This document shows, one piece after another, positions 10,124 to 18,940 of a stretch of 64,000 nt of DNA. Each line of letters opens with the position of its first letter. Within the stretch, counting starts at the first letter, position 1. This stretch comes from CAIWHR01 sp963741355 (lineage in GTDB: Bacteria; Pseudomonadota; Gammaproteobacteria; Burkholderiales; Casimicrobiaceae). The position numbers and the translations under genes are program-made. Under the pieces are notes generated by a model, which did not search any database, was not told where the DNA came from, and saw nothing but the letters and a program-made list of their open reading frames with translations. The stretch lies in contig CAVUIG010000010.1 of assembly GCA_963741355.1 (NCBI GenBank), forward strand, positions 1 to 64,000, in the 5' to 3' direction.

Positions 10124-10848
10124 GTCAGCGACCAGCAAGATCCCGGAACTTGTCGATCCGCAGGCGATGTACACATCGAACGGGCAGGAGGCCTGGCGGG
10201 TGCTGGGGATTATGGCAGAGTTCGCCGCCGCGACCGAGCGGCTGCGCGGCCTGCGCCCCGCCGTTTCGCTCTTCGGCAGCTCGCGCGTCGCGCGAGGACA
10301 TCCGTATTACGCGAAGACGGAGAAGATCGCGCGACTCCTGTCGGATGCCGGATTCACCGTGATCTCCGGCGGCGGCCCCGGCCTCATGGAAGCCGCCAAC
10401 CGCGGCGCGTTCGCGGGACGCTCTCCGTCGATCGGGCTCAACATCGTGCTGCCGCACGAAAAGGGCGGCAACGAATTCCAGGACGTGAGCTTCGACTTTC
10501 GCTACTTCTTCGCGCGGAAGATGATGTTCGTGCGCTGGGCCTCCGCATACGTCGTGATGCCGGGCGGATTCGGCACGCTCGACGAGCTCTCCGAATGTCT
10601 GACGCTCGTGCAGACCGGCAAGGCGCGCAAGATCCCGATCATCCTCGTCGGCGGCGATTTCTGGCGCGGGCTGATCGACTGGGCGCGGCATTCGCTCGTC
10701 GGCGAAGGGCATGATCGACGCCGCCGACCTCGACCTCCTGCAGATCATCGAGGAGCCGGAGGCGATCGTCGAGGCGATCTTCAAGTTCTACGAGAACATC
10801 GGGTTCCAGCCGACGCGCGCCGAGCTCGAGCGGATGCTCAATCTCTGA
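10122..10848 (+). CDS. LOG-family (cytokinin riboside 5'-monophosphate phosphoribohydrolase-like) protein, one frameshift
   Basis: About 242 residues when one shift near 10709 is repaired. An extra G in GAAGGGCATG changes frame from HSLVGEG to MIDAADLDLLQIIEEPE, which continues to ERMLNL. Hallmarks are the nucleotide-binding ISGGGPGLMEAANRGAFAG and the lysine decarboxylase-like/LOG motif PGGFGTLDEL. Family members cleave the N-glycosidic bond of nucleoside monophosphates; the physiological substrate is unknown here. The first ATG (10122) overlaps the polA start codon on the other strand; the ATG at 10167, closer to the conserved EAWRVLGIMAEF block, may be the true start. Confidence 0.85.
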
Positions 10849-10988
10849 GGCGGCGGGCGCGACCGGGCCGCGTCGCCGCCCTGCCCCCGCGCGCACGCCG
10901 CGCGGCGTTCGCTGTCGAATTGTCGAGGGCGCCGCAGCGGAACGAGCGGGCGCGCTCTGTTAGAATTGACCCTGATTTGGACATTGGA

Positions 10989-11380
10989 ATGAACCGCACC
11001 ACTGCTTTCGTTTGCGTCGGTCTTTGCGCGCTGCTCGCGACGGCGAGCGGCGTCGCCGCGCAGGCACCGCAGCCCAGCCACAGTCACAGAAACCGCAGCC
11101 ACAAGCACAGCCGCCGAAGCTCGAGCCGCTGCCGGAGATCCCGCCGCCCGAAGGCGTCGCCGACGCCGATCTCGAGCCGCAGGTCACGGTGACGCAAAAG
11201 GACGGCGAGAAGGTCGAGGAAGCGCGCATCAACGGCGCGCTCGTATGGATCAAGGTGACGCCCAGGCATGGAGTGCCGTACTACCTCATTCCGACCGGTT
11301 ACGGCGCCAACACATTCCTGCGCGCAAGCAGCCTCGACACGGCGCTCAGCGTACCGATGTGGCAGCTGTTTTCGTGGTGA
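10989..11380 (+). CDS. DUF2782 family exported protein (one frameshift)
   Basis: About 130 residues after repair. A signal peptide (MNRTTAFVCVGLCALLATA, cleavage near VAAQ) is followed by a Pro/Gln-rich linker and the DUF2782 core VTVTQKDGEKVEEARINGAL, VWIKVTPRHGVPYYLI and SVPMWQLFSW. The frame changes near 11070 within CAGCCCAGCC; restoring one C to the CCC run joins the signal peptide to the linker in frame. In betaproteobacteria this small periplasmic or membrane-associated protein of unknown function is commonly encoded just before thrB, as here (62 bases). Confidence 0.75.
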
Positions 11381-11442
11381 GCTGAAGGCCGGACCGCCGG
11401 CGGCCGACTGATGTCGGCGCGCCTCGCGCGCCGCGAACCGAC

Positions 11443-12432
11443 ATGTCCGTCTACACGCCCGTCTCTCCCGAGGAACTCGATGCCTGGCTCGCGCGCTACG
11501 CGGTCGGGTCGCTCCTCGAGCAGTCGCCGATCGCTTCCGGCATCGAGAACACCAATTATTTCGTGACGACGGCGAAGGGCCGGTATGTCCTGACGCTCTA
11601 CGAGCGCCTGCCCGCGGAGGAGCTGCCCTTCTATCTCAACCTGATGGCGCATCTCGCGCGCGCCGGCGTCGAGGCGCCCGCGCCGATCCCCGACCGCACC
11701 GGGGCGCTCTTCGGCATGCTGAACGGCAAGCCCGCGGGACTCGTGGTCCGCGTCGACGGCGCGCAGATCGACGCGCCCGACATTCCGCATTGCGCAGCGG
11801 TCGGCGCGGCGCTCGGCCGGCTGCACATCGCCGGCGCGACCTATCGCCCGCGACTGTCCAACCGGCGCGGGCCGGGATGGTGGCGCCAGGCGGCGCGCGC
11901 AGTGCGCCCGTTTCTCGATCCGGCGCAGAACGAACTGCTCGCCGCCGAGCTCAAATTCCAGGCGGGGTTCGGCAAGGGCAGGCTGCCGCGGGGCGCGATC
12001 CACGCGGATCTCTTCTGCGACAACGTGCTGTTCGTCGGCGATCGCGTGTCGGGAATCATCGACTTCGGCTTCGCCGCGACGGATTTTCTCGCCTATGACC
12101 TCGCGATCACGGTGAACGACTGGTGCATCGCCGACGGCGGCGACGCGAGCGGCGAGCTCGTGCCCGACCTCGTCAACGCGCTCGTCACCGCGTACCAGGC
12201 CGTGCGCCCGCTCAACGCCGACGAGCGCGCGCAATGGAGCGCGCTGTTGCGCGCGGCGGCGCTGCGCTTCTGGCTCTCCCGGCTCTACGACCTCCACCTC
12301 CCCCGGCCCGGCGAGCTCATTCACGCGCACGATCCGGCGCACTTCGAGCGCATTCTGCGCGACCGGGTCGCGCGACCCGCACGTCTGCCGGAGCCGGCGG
12401 CGGCGAATCCATCGACCGGAGCCGCCGTGTGA
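11443..12432 (+). CDS. thrB: Homoserine kinase (type II, APH-fold)
   Basis: A 329-residue ThrB of the aminoglycoside-phosphotransferase fold rather than the GHMP type. It starts MSVYTPVSPEELDAWLARY and has SGIENTNYFVTTAKGRYVLTLYE, the catalytic loop GAIHADLFCDNVLF and the metal-binding GIIDFGFAATDFLAYDLA. It phosphorylates L-homoserine with ATP in threonine biosynthesis. It follows the DUF2782 gene and its stop codon overlaps the GTG start of the next membrane-protein gene (GTGA), indicating translational coupling. Confidence 0.95.
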   Translation: MSVYTPVSPEELDAWLARYAVGSLLEQSPIASGIENTNYFVTTAKGRYVLTLYERLPAEELPFYLNLMAHLARAGVEAPAPIPDRTGALFGMLNGKPAGLVVRVDGAQIDAPDIPHCAAVGAALGRLHIAGATYRPRLSNRRGPGWWRQAARAVRPFLDPAQNELLAAELKFQAGFGKGRLPRGAIHADLFCDNVLFVGDRVSGIIDFGFAATDFLAYDLAITVNDWCIADGGDASGELVPDLVNALVTAYQAVRPLNADERAQWSALLRAAALRFWLSRLYDLHLPRPGELIHAHDPAHFERILRDRVARPARLPEPAAANPSTGAAV

Positions 12433-13258
12433 GCGCCGCGCCGATCGACGTCTCGTTCGTGCGCCAGCCGGGCCCGCGCGGCATCCTCTGGCTGCGCCAG
12501 GCATTTCGCATGCTGCTGGCTGCGCGCGGGCCGTGGCTGTCGCTTCTTCTGGCGTTCTACCTCATCCAGATCACCGTCGGCCTCATCCCATACGCGGGAC
12601 CGATCGCGATGATGGTGCTGCGCCCCGTGTTCACCGTCGGATTTCTTGCCGCGGCGTGGACGCAGGAGCGTGGAGGATCGCCGTCGCTCCGGCACCTCGT
12701 GCGCGGATTTCGCGCCAACCTCGGCGCGCTGATCCCCATCGGCGTGTTCCTGCTGCTCGGCACGCTGCTCGCGGTGCTCGCAAGCATTCCGTTCGACGGT
12801 GGAGCGCTGGTCGATGCGCTGAAATCGTCCGAGCCCGCCGACGAGGCGTTGCCCAATGCCCAGGTTCAGATCGGGATGCTCGCGTCGATCGTGTTCGCGC
12901 TGCCGATCGTCGCGGCCGCGTGGTTCGCTCCCGCGCTCGTCGTGTTCAACAATTGCGGGGCCGCGCGCGCGCTGGCGACGAGCCTCAAGGCCGTCGTCAC
13001 GAACTGGAAGCCGCTCGCGGTTTACGCGCTATCGTCGCGCTGTACGGCGCGGTGTTCCCGGCAATAGGCATCGCGCTGATCTCGTCGGTGCTGCCGCCGG
13101 TCGCGGCACGCATTGCGGTTGCCCTGATCGTCGTTCCCTGCGTGTTCGTCTTCATCACGGTGCAGACGATCTCGGACTACGTGAGCTATCGCGACATCTT
13201 CCATCCCGAGGAAGCCGCGGCGCCGGCGCAGGCGCCCGATCCGGGCGTCGGTCCCTGA
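12429..13258 (+). CDS. BPSS1780-family membrane protein (one frameshift)
   Basis: About 276 residues after repair. It starts at a GTG inside the thrB stop region (VSAAPIDVSFVRQPGPRGI), with W-x(5)-FRMLLAARGPWLSLLL and four to six hydrophobic segments. Near 13030 the frame changes between AVYAL and IVALYGAVFPAIG; a single missing base explains it. The C-terminus VSYRDIFHPEE matches the TSYRDIFGD ending of the paralogue at 5.4-6.2 kb. Unknown function; coupled to thrB by overlap. Confidence 0.75.
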
Positions 13259-13272
13259 GCCGGACGGCGTGG

Positions 13273-15543
13273 TCAGGCCGCCTCGAGGCGCGCGTAGTCG
13301 AGCGCCAGCCATTTGACGCCCGAGTCGCGAAAATTGACCTGCACGCGCGCGTCGGCACCGCGCCCTTCGGCGTCGATGATGATCCCGAGCCCGAACTTGG
13401 CGTGGCGCACGCTCTGGCCGATGCGCCACGTCGGCGCGCCTGCTTCGCTCGCGGAGCGCGCGGCGACGGACCGCGCCGAATCCTCGACCGAGCGGCCGCC
13501 GCCGAGCGTGCCCCATTCCGCCGTGTCGATGTCGATCGCCCGCATCGCATGGCGCCGAGGCGGCGACAGCCATTGGACGAGCTCGCGCGGAATCTCGTCG
13601 ACGAAGCGCGACGGTATGTTGTAGCGGACCTGCCCGTGCAGCATCCGGCTCTGCGCGTGCGTGAGATAGAGGCGACGCCGCGCGCGCGTGATCGCGACAT
13701 ACATGAGGCGCCGCTCCTCCTCGACGCCGTCGTATTCGGACAGGCTGTTCTCGTGCGGGAACAGGCCCTCCTCCAGCCCGGTGACGAACACCGTGTGGAA
13801 TTCGAGCCCTTTCGCCGCATGCACGGTCATGAGCTGCAGCGCGGGGCGGCCCTCGGCCGCCTGCGTCTCGCCGGCTTCCAGCGCGGCGTGCGCGAGGAAC
13901 GCCGTTAACGGGTCGACCGCTCCTTCCACGGCCGGATCCGCAGCATCGGCGCCCGGCCTCACCATCGGCGCGTCGACGGCGTAGTCGGCCTCGCGCACGA
14001 AGCTCTCGGCGGCGTTGACGAGCTCCTCGAGGTTGTCGAGCCGGTCCTGGCCATCCTTCTCGCTCTTGTAGTGCGCGATGAGCCCCGACGCTTCGTTCAC
14101 GTGCTCCACGGCTTCCGGCAGCGGCAGGCCTGCCGTCGCGGCACGCATCGCTTCGATGAGTCTCACGAGCGCGGAAAGGCTCGTTCCCGATTTTCCGTGA
14201 ACGCCGCCCGAACACGCCGCCTGCCAGAGGCTGGTGCCGTGCGCGTTCGCGTGATCCTGCAGCGTCTCCAGCGTGCGCGCGCCGATCCCGCGCGGCGGGA
14301 AATTGACGATGCGCAGGAACGCGCCGTCGTCGTCGGGCGTCGCGAGCAGGCGCAGATAGGCGAGCGCGTGCTTCACCTCGGCGCGCTCGAAGAAGCGCAT
14401 CCCGCCGTAGACGCGGTACGGAATCGCCGCGTTGAAGAGCGCGTGCTCGAGCACACGCGACTGCGCATTCGAGCGGTAGAGCGCGGCGACCTCCGACAGG
14501 ACGACGCCGTCGCCGGCGAGGCCCTTCACGATGTCGACGATGAACGCCGCCTCGTCGAGATCGGACGGCGCCGCGAATCCGCGCACCGGCTCACCCGGCG
14601 CGTCGCTCGTCCACAGATTCTTGCCGAGGCGCGACTGGTTCTGCCGGATCAGCGCGTTGGCGGTGTCGAGGATGTGCCCGTGCGACCGGTAGTTCTGCTC
14701 GAGCTTGACGAGGCGCACCGGCAGCTCGCTCGATCCGAAATCGCGCTCGAAATGCTGCATGTTCGCGACGTTGGCGCCGCGGAACGCGTAGATCGACTGG
14801 TCGTCGTCGCCGACGGCGAACACTGCCGTGTGCGGACCGGCGAGCAGGCGCAGCCACTTGTACTGCAGAACGTTGGTGTCCTGGAACTCGTCGACCAGGA
14901 GGTGCGAGAAGCGCCGCCGGTAGTGCTCGCGAATCGGATCGTTGCCGGCGAGGAGCTCGTAGCTTCGCAGCAGGAGCTCCGCGAAGTCGACCACGCCTTC
15001 GCGCCGGCACATCGCCTCGTAGAGCGCGTAGTGCTCGACCAGGCGGCGCGCGAACTCGTCACCCGCCTCGACCTGATTGGGACGCTGCCCGGCCTCCTTG
15101 GCGTCGGCGATGAAGCCCTGCAGCTGACGCGGCGGAAAGCGCTCGTCGTCGATGCCGTGCGCCTTGTACATCCGCTTGATGAGGCCGAGCTGGTCCTGCG
15201 TATCGATGATCTGGAAGAGCTGCGGCAGGTCGGCGTCGCGGAAATGCGCGCGCAGCATGCGGTTGCACAGGCCGTGGAACGTGCCGATCCACATGCCGCG
15301 CGTGTGCACCGGCGTCATCGCGGAGAGCCGGATCAGCATTTCCTTCGCCGCCTTGTTCGTGAACGTCACGGCGAGGATCGACAGCGGCGACGCCTGCCCG
15401 GTGCCGAGCAGCCACGCGATGCGCGTCGTCAGCACGCGCGTCTTGCCGCTCCCGGCGCCGGCGAGGATCAGCGCCGACTGATGCGGCAGCGTGACGGCCG
15501 CGAGTTGCTCGGGATTGAGGTCGGCGAGGAGAGGTGAAGCCAT
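13273..15543 (-). CDS. uvrD: UvrD/PcrA-type 3'-5' DNA helicase
   Basis: About 756 residues of a superfamily 1A helicase. Motif I is LAGAGSGKTRVLTTR, motif Ia VTFTNKAAKEM, motif II LLVDEFQDTN, motif III GDDDQSIYAFRGA, motif IV EQNYRSH and motif V MTVHAAKGLEF, followed by YVAITRARRRLYL. The C-terminal 60 residues hold a Tudor-like RNAP/DNA contact element (IGQSVRHAKFGLGIIID). It unwinds DNA in nucleotide excision and mismatch repair. I prefer the ATG at 15543 (MASPLLADLNPEQ), since UvrD proteins begin close to this block; an in-frame start at 15570 adds nine residues. Confidence 0.95.
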   Translation of the reverse strand: MASPLLADLNPEQLAAVTLPHQSALILAGAGSGKTRVLTTRIAWLLGTGQASPLSILAVTFTNKAAKEMLIRLSAMTPVHTRGMWIGTFHGLCNRMLRAHFRDADLPQLFQIIDTQDQLGLIKRMYKAHGIDDERFPPRQLQGFIADAKEAGQRPNQVEAGDEFARRLVEHYALYEAMCRREGVVDFAELLLRSYELLAGNDPIREHYRRRFSHLLVDEFQDTNVLQYKWLRLLAGPHTAVFAVGDDDQSIYAFRGANVANMQHFERDFGSSELPVRLVKLEQNYRSHGHILDTANALIRQNQSRLGKNLWTSDAPGEPVRGFAAPSDLDEAAFIVDIVKGLAGDGVVLSEVAALYRSNAQSRVLEHALFNAAIPYRVYGGMRFFERAEVKHALAYLRLLATPDDDGAFLRIVNFPPRGIGARTLETLQDHANAHGTSLWQAACSGGVHGKSGTSLSALVRLIEAMRAATAGLPLPEAVEHVNEASGLIAHYKSEKDGQDRLDNLEELVNAAESFVREADYAVDAPMVRPGADAADPAVEGAVDPLTAFLAHAALEAGETQAAEGRPALQLMTVHAAKGLEFHTVFVTGLEEGLFPHENSLSEYDGVEEERRLMYVAITRARRRLYLTHAQSRMLHGQVRYNIPSRFVDEIPRELVQWLSPPRRHAMRAIDIDTAEWGTLGGGRSVEDSARSVAARSASEAGAPTWRIGQSVRHAKFGLGIIIDAEGRGADARVQVNFRDSGVKWLALDYARLEAA

Positions 15544-15594
15544 GGCATGCGGATGCGTTCGGCGCGACACGCGATGCGTGCGCCCATCCGCGTG

Positions 15595-15640
15595 ATTATA
15601 GAGGCGTTTGCCCGGTCCCGGATCGCGGCGGCGGTATAAT
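15595..15640. promoter_or_regulatory. Divergent -10 boxes for uvrD and argA
   Basis: A perfect TATAAT occurs on the minus strand at 15600-15595, about 50 bases before the uvrD start, and another on the plus strand at 15635-15640, about 38 bases before the argA start. Neither has a good TTGACA at the usual distance, so the -35 regions are weak or other factors contribute. Two perfect -10 hexamers back to back in such GC-rich DNA make real divergent promoters likely. Confidence 0.5.
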
Positions 15641-15677
15641 CGCCCCGCGTTTCCACCCGTTCCGACGCCAACCGACG

Positions 15678-17027
15678 ATGCCGACCATTCCGAGCGACGC
15701 GCCCACCGCGCATTCCGCGACCACGCGCGCGTTCGTGCAATGGATCCGGCGGGCGGCGCCGTACATCTATGCCTTCCAGGGCAAGACGTTCGTCATCGCT
15801 TTCGGCGGCGAGGTCGTCGCCGACGACACCTTTCTCGGCGTCGTCCACGACCTCAACCTGCTGCACAGCCTCGGCATCAGGCTCGTCGTCGTGCACGGGA
15901 TGCGGCCGCAGATCGAGACGATTCTCGAGCAGCAGGACATCGAGAGCCGCTATCACCAGGGGCTGCGCGTCACCGACGCCGAGACCATGGACTGCGTGCT
16001 GGAGGCCGCGGGCCAGGTCAGGAGCCGCATCGAGGCGCTGCTGTCGCTGGGCATCGCGAATTCGCCGATGGCGGGCGCGTACAACCGCGTGTCGAGCGGC
16101 AACTACATCACGGCCAAGCCGATCGGCGTCGTCGATGGCGTCGACATGCAGCTGACCGGCGAAGTGCGCCGGATCGACGTCCAGGCGATCCAGCAGCGCC
16201 TCGACGACGGCGACATCGTGCTGATCTCTCCCGTCGGCTACTCGCCGACCGGCGAGATCTACAACATGGCGCTCGAGGAAGTCGCGATGCAGGTCGCCGT
16301 GAAGCTCGACGCGCACAAGCTCATCTTCCTGATGGAGACGGAGGGCGTGCGCGTGGGGCGGCGAGCGCTGATCTCCGACCTGTCCACGCGCGACGCCGAC
16401 GCTCTGCTGGAGGCGCCGGGCAAGCTCGCGCCCGACGTGCGCCACTACCTGCCGTACGCCGTGCGCGCGTGCAACAACGGCGTCACCCGCGCCCATCTCA
16501 TCAGCCGCCACCTGGACGGCGCCCTGCTGCTCGAGTTCTTCACGCGCGACGGCGTCGGCACGATGATCGCGGCGCTGCCCCTTGCGCACCTGCGCAGCGC
16601 CACCATCGACGACGTCGGCGGGCTGCTGCAGGTCATCGAGCCGCTCGAGGAGGACGGCACGCTGGTGCGCCGCTCCCGCGAGCGGCTGGAAATGGAGATC
16701 GAACGCTTCGTCGTTGCCGAGCACGACAACGCGATCATCGGCTGCGCGGCGCTGTACGCGTTCCCGGAGGAGCGATCGGGCGAGCTCGCGGCGCTCGCGG
16801 TCCATCCGGACTTCCGCCGCGAGGGCTACGGCGAGGCGCTGATGCACGAGATCGAGGCGCGCGCACGCAAGCTGAAGCTGACGCGCCTCTTCGTCCTCAC
16901 GACCCGCACGTCGCAATGGTTTCTCGAGCGCGGCTACCGCAGCGTCACGATCGCCGACCTTCCGAAGCAAAAGCAGGCGCTCTACAACTATCAGCGCAAG
17001 TCTCAGGTCTACTGCAAGAACCTCTAG
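15678..17027 (+). CDS. argA: Amino-acid N-acetyltransferase (N-acetylglutamate synthase)
   Basis: A 449-residue fusion of an N-terminal amino-acid-kinase fold (about residues 25-285; KTFVIAFGGEVV, LHSLGIRLVVVHGMRPQ) that binds arginine and glutamate, and a C-terminal GNAT domain (about 300-445; LAALAVHPDFRREGYGEALM with the acetyl-CoA loop, then LFVLTTRTSQWFLERGY). It makes N-acetylglutamate, the first step of arginine synthesis, and is usually feedback-inhibited by arginine. I chose the ATG at 15678 because it lies just after the -10 box and starts MPTIPSD next to the conserved block. It is followed after 9 bases by yggX, so the two are probably co-transcribed. Confidence 0.96.
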   Translation: MPTIPSDAPTAHSATTRAFVQWIRRAAPYIYAFQGKTFVIAFGGEVVADDTFLGVVHDLNLLHSLGIRLVVVHGMRPQIETILEQQDIESRYHQGLRVTDAETMDCVLEAAGQVRSRIEALLSLGIANSPMAGAYNRVSSGNYITAKPIGVVDGVDMQLTGEVRRIDVQAIQQRLDDGDIVLISPVGYSPTGEIYNMALEEVAMQVAVKLDAHKLIFLMETEGVRVGRRALISDLSTRDADALLEAPGKLAPDVRHYLPYAVRACNNGVTRAHLISRHLDGALLLEFFTRDGVGTMIAALPLAHLRSATIDDVGGLLQVIEPLEEDGTLVRRSRERLEMEIERFVVAEHDNAIIGCAALYAFPEERSGELAALAVHPDFRREGYGEALMHEIEARARKLKLTRLFVLTTRTSQWFLERGYRSVTIADLPKQKQALYNYQRKSQVYCKNL

Positions 17028-17036
17028 GAGCACACC

Positions 17037-17309
17037 ATGGCGCGCACGGTTCACTGCGTGAAGCTCGGCCGCGATGCCGAAGGACTCGATTTTCCGCCGT
17101 ATCCCGGCGAGCTCGGCAAGCGGATCTACGAGAACGTCTCGAAGGAAGCGTGGCAGGCGTGGCTGCGCCACCAGACGATGCTCGTCAACGAGAACCGTCT
17201 GTCGCTCGCCGACGCGCGTGCGCGGAAATGGCTCGCCGAGCAGATGGAGCAGCATTTCTTCGGCGGCGGCGCCGAGATGCCGTCGGGATACGTTCCGCCG
17301 ACCGGCTGA
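17037..17309 (+). CDS. yggX: Probable Fe(2+)-trafficking protein YggX
   Basis: A 90-residue protein of the normal size, starting MARTVHCVKLGRDAEGLDFPPYPG with the conserved Cys7. It also has GKRIYENVSKEAWQAWLRHQTMLVNE and ends EMPSGYVPPTG. The family protects iron-sulfur clusters from oxidants and is proposed to buffer labile iron. A GGAG-containing site (TAGGAGCACACC) overlaps the argA stop, 7-8 bases from the ATG. Confidence 0.95.
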   Translation: MARTVHCVKLGRDAEGLDFPPYPGELGKRIYENVSKEAWQAWLRHQTMLVNENRLSLADARARKWLAEQMEQHFFGGGAEMPSGYVPPTG

Positions 17310-17313
17310 GGCA

Positions 17314-17895
17314 ATGGTGACGCCGCCGATCAGCCGCTACCCGGTCCCGAAGCTCGAGGATCTGCCGGAGGACATCCGCGCGCGCATCCTCGCCGTCCAG
17401 GAGAAGGCGGGCTTCGTGCCGAACGTCTTCGTGACGCTCGCGCACCGGCCCGACGAATTCCGCGCGTTCTTCGCCTACCACGACGCGCTGATGGAAAAGG
17501 AGGGCGGGCTCACCAAGGCCGAGCGCGAGATGATCGTCGTCGCGACCTCCGGCGCGAATGACTGCCTGTACTGCATCGTCGCGCACGGCGCGATCCTGCG
17601 CATCTTCGCGAAGAACCCGCTCGTCGCGGACCAGGTGGCCGCCAATTACCGCAAGGCCGACATCACGCCGCGGCAGAAGGCGATGCTCGCCTTCGCGCTG
17701 AAGGTGGCGTTGAACAGCAGCGAGCTCGCCGACGAGGATTTCGCGGCCCTCGGGGCGCATGGATTCTCGGCCGAGGACATCTGGGACATCGGCGCGATCG
17801 CCGCCTTCTTCGCGCTATCGAACCGAATGGCCAACCTGATCAGCATGCGGCCCAACGACGAGTTCTACCTGCTCGGGCGCGTGCCGAGGAAGTGA
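17314..17895 (+). CDS. Peroxidase-related AhpD-like (CMD family) protein
   Basis: A 193-residue all-helical protein of the carboxymuconolactone decarboxylase/AhpD superfamily. The redox motif is DCLYCIVAHG (C-x-x-C followed by His three residues later), as in alkylhydroperoxidase D-like enzymes, preceded by GLTKAEREMIVVATSGAN. The C-terminal LGRVPRK after FALSNRMANLISMRPNDEFY is typical of the 'peroxidase-related' subfamily. Starting 4 bases after yggX, it belongs to the argA-yggX transcription unit, and together with YggX it suggests an oxidative-stress function. The electron donor is not visible. Confidence 0.85.
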   Translation: MVTPPISRYPVPKLEDLPEDIRARILAVQEKAGFVPNVFVTLAHRPDEFRAFFAYHDALMEKEGGLTKAEREMIVVATSGANDCLYCIVAHGAILRIFAKNPLVADQVAANYRKADITPRQKAMLAFALKVALNSSELADEDFAALGAHGFSAEDIWDIGAIAAFFALSNRMANLISMRPNDEFYLLGRVPRK

Positions 17896-17914
17896 CGCGG
17901 CGGCGGAAACGCGA

Positions 17915-17935
17915 CGGGCGGCCCGAAGCCGCCCG
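17915..17935. terminator. GC-rich hairpin between convergent genes
   Basis: CGGGCGGC and GCCGCCCG pair as an 8-base stem around CCGAA, 20 bases after the AhpD-like stop and 25 bases before the end of the convergent dienelactone hydrolase gene. It lacks a clear T-run, so it may be a weak or Rho-assisted end point for both transcripts. Confidence 0.4.
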
Positions 17936-17960
17936 CTGTGTCTGCGATTGCGTCCGCGAA

Positions 17961-18840
17961 TCAGACGACGCCGTATTTCGCGAACCACGCGAGCATTCGC
18001 TTCCAGCCGTCCTCGGCATCCGCCTTCCGATAGTTGTCGGGCCGGAAATCCGCGTGAAAGCCGTGGCCGGCGTCCGGATACATGACGAGCTCCGCCGGCG
18101 TGCCCTGCGCTTTCAGCGCCGCGAAGAATTTCTCGACCTGCGCCGCCGGGACGCCGGCGTCCTTCGCGCCGTAGAGCCCGAGCACGGGCGACTTGATCTC
18201 GCCCACGAGATCCATCGCCGTCTTCGGCGTGTACTCGTTGACGGTCCCGCCGACGGGGCCGTACCACGACACGACGGCCTTGAGCTTGTGGTTGGACGCG
18301 GCGTAGATGAGCGGCGTGCGTCCACCGCGGCAGAATCCGGTGATCCCCAGTCGCGCCAGATCCGCCTTGGAATCCGTGCGCGCGAATTCGACGGTCGCGT
18401 CGTAATCGGAGACGAGCTCGCTGTCGTACTTGGTGTTCACGATCGGCATGATCTCGGCCATCGTCGTGATCTTCGTCAGGTCGGCCTTGCGCGTGTAGAG
18501 ATCGGGCACGATCGCGTAGTACCCCGCCTTGGCAAGCCGGCGGCAGACGTCCTTCATGTAGTGATTGAGGCCGAAGATCTCGGCGGCGACCAGCACCACC
18601 GGGAACGGCCCGCCCTTGGCCGGCATCGCGCGGTAGCCGCGCAGATTCCCGGTCGGGGTCGGGATCGACACGTCGTCCGCGGCGAGCCCCTCGGAATCGG
18701 TGTTGATCTCCTGCGCCGACGCCGGCCGCAGACAACGCGAGCGCCGCGCTCGCGCCCAGCGCCGTCCAGATGAAATCGCGGCGGTCGAAATCCTTCTCGG
18801 GCAGCATGCCCTTCACGTCCTGTTCGAGATCGAGTGACAC
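17961..18840 (-). CDS. Dienelactone hydrolase family protein with Tat signal (one frameshift)
   Basis: About 293 residues after repair. GTG at 18840 is chosen because AGGAGG lies about 5 bases upstream. The N-terminus has a twin-arginine signal, KDFDRRDFIWTALGASAALALSA. The frame then shifts near 18712 by one extra base, so the next segment reads AQEINTDSEGLAADDVSIP. The hydrolase domain starts TPTGNLRGYRAMPAKGG. The nucleophile motif is TGFCRGGRTPL, i.e. Cys in place of the esterase Ser as in dienelactone hydrolases; the Asp is in YGAKDAGVP and the His in DAGHGFHADF. The substrate is unknown; export to the periplasm is inferred from the Tat motif. Confidence 0.85.
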
Positions 18841-18940
18841 GATGGCCTCCTCAAGCGTTGCGCCAAACCGGCATATGAAGCGGTGGATCCTGCAAGCGGC
18901 CGCACGGCGGATTTCCGGCGCGCCGAACGGGAACGCCGGG

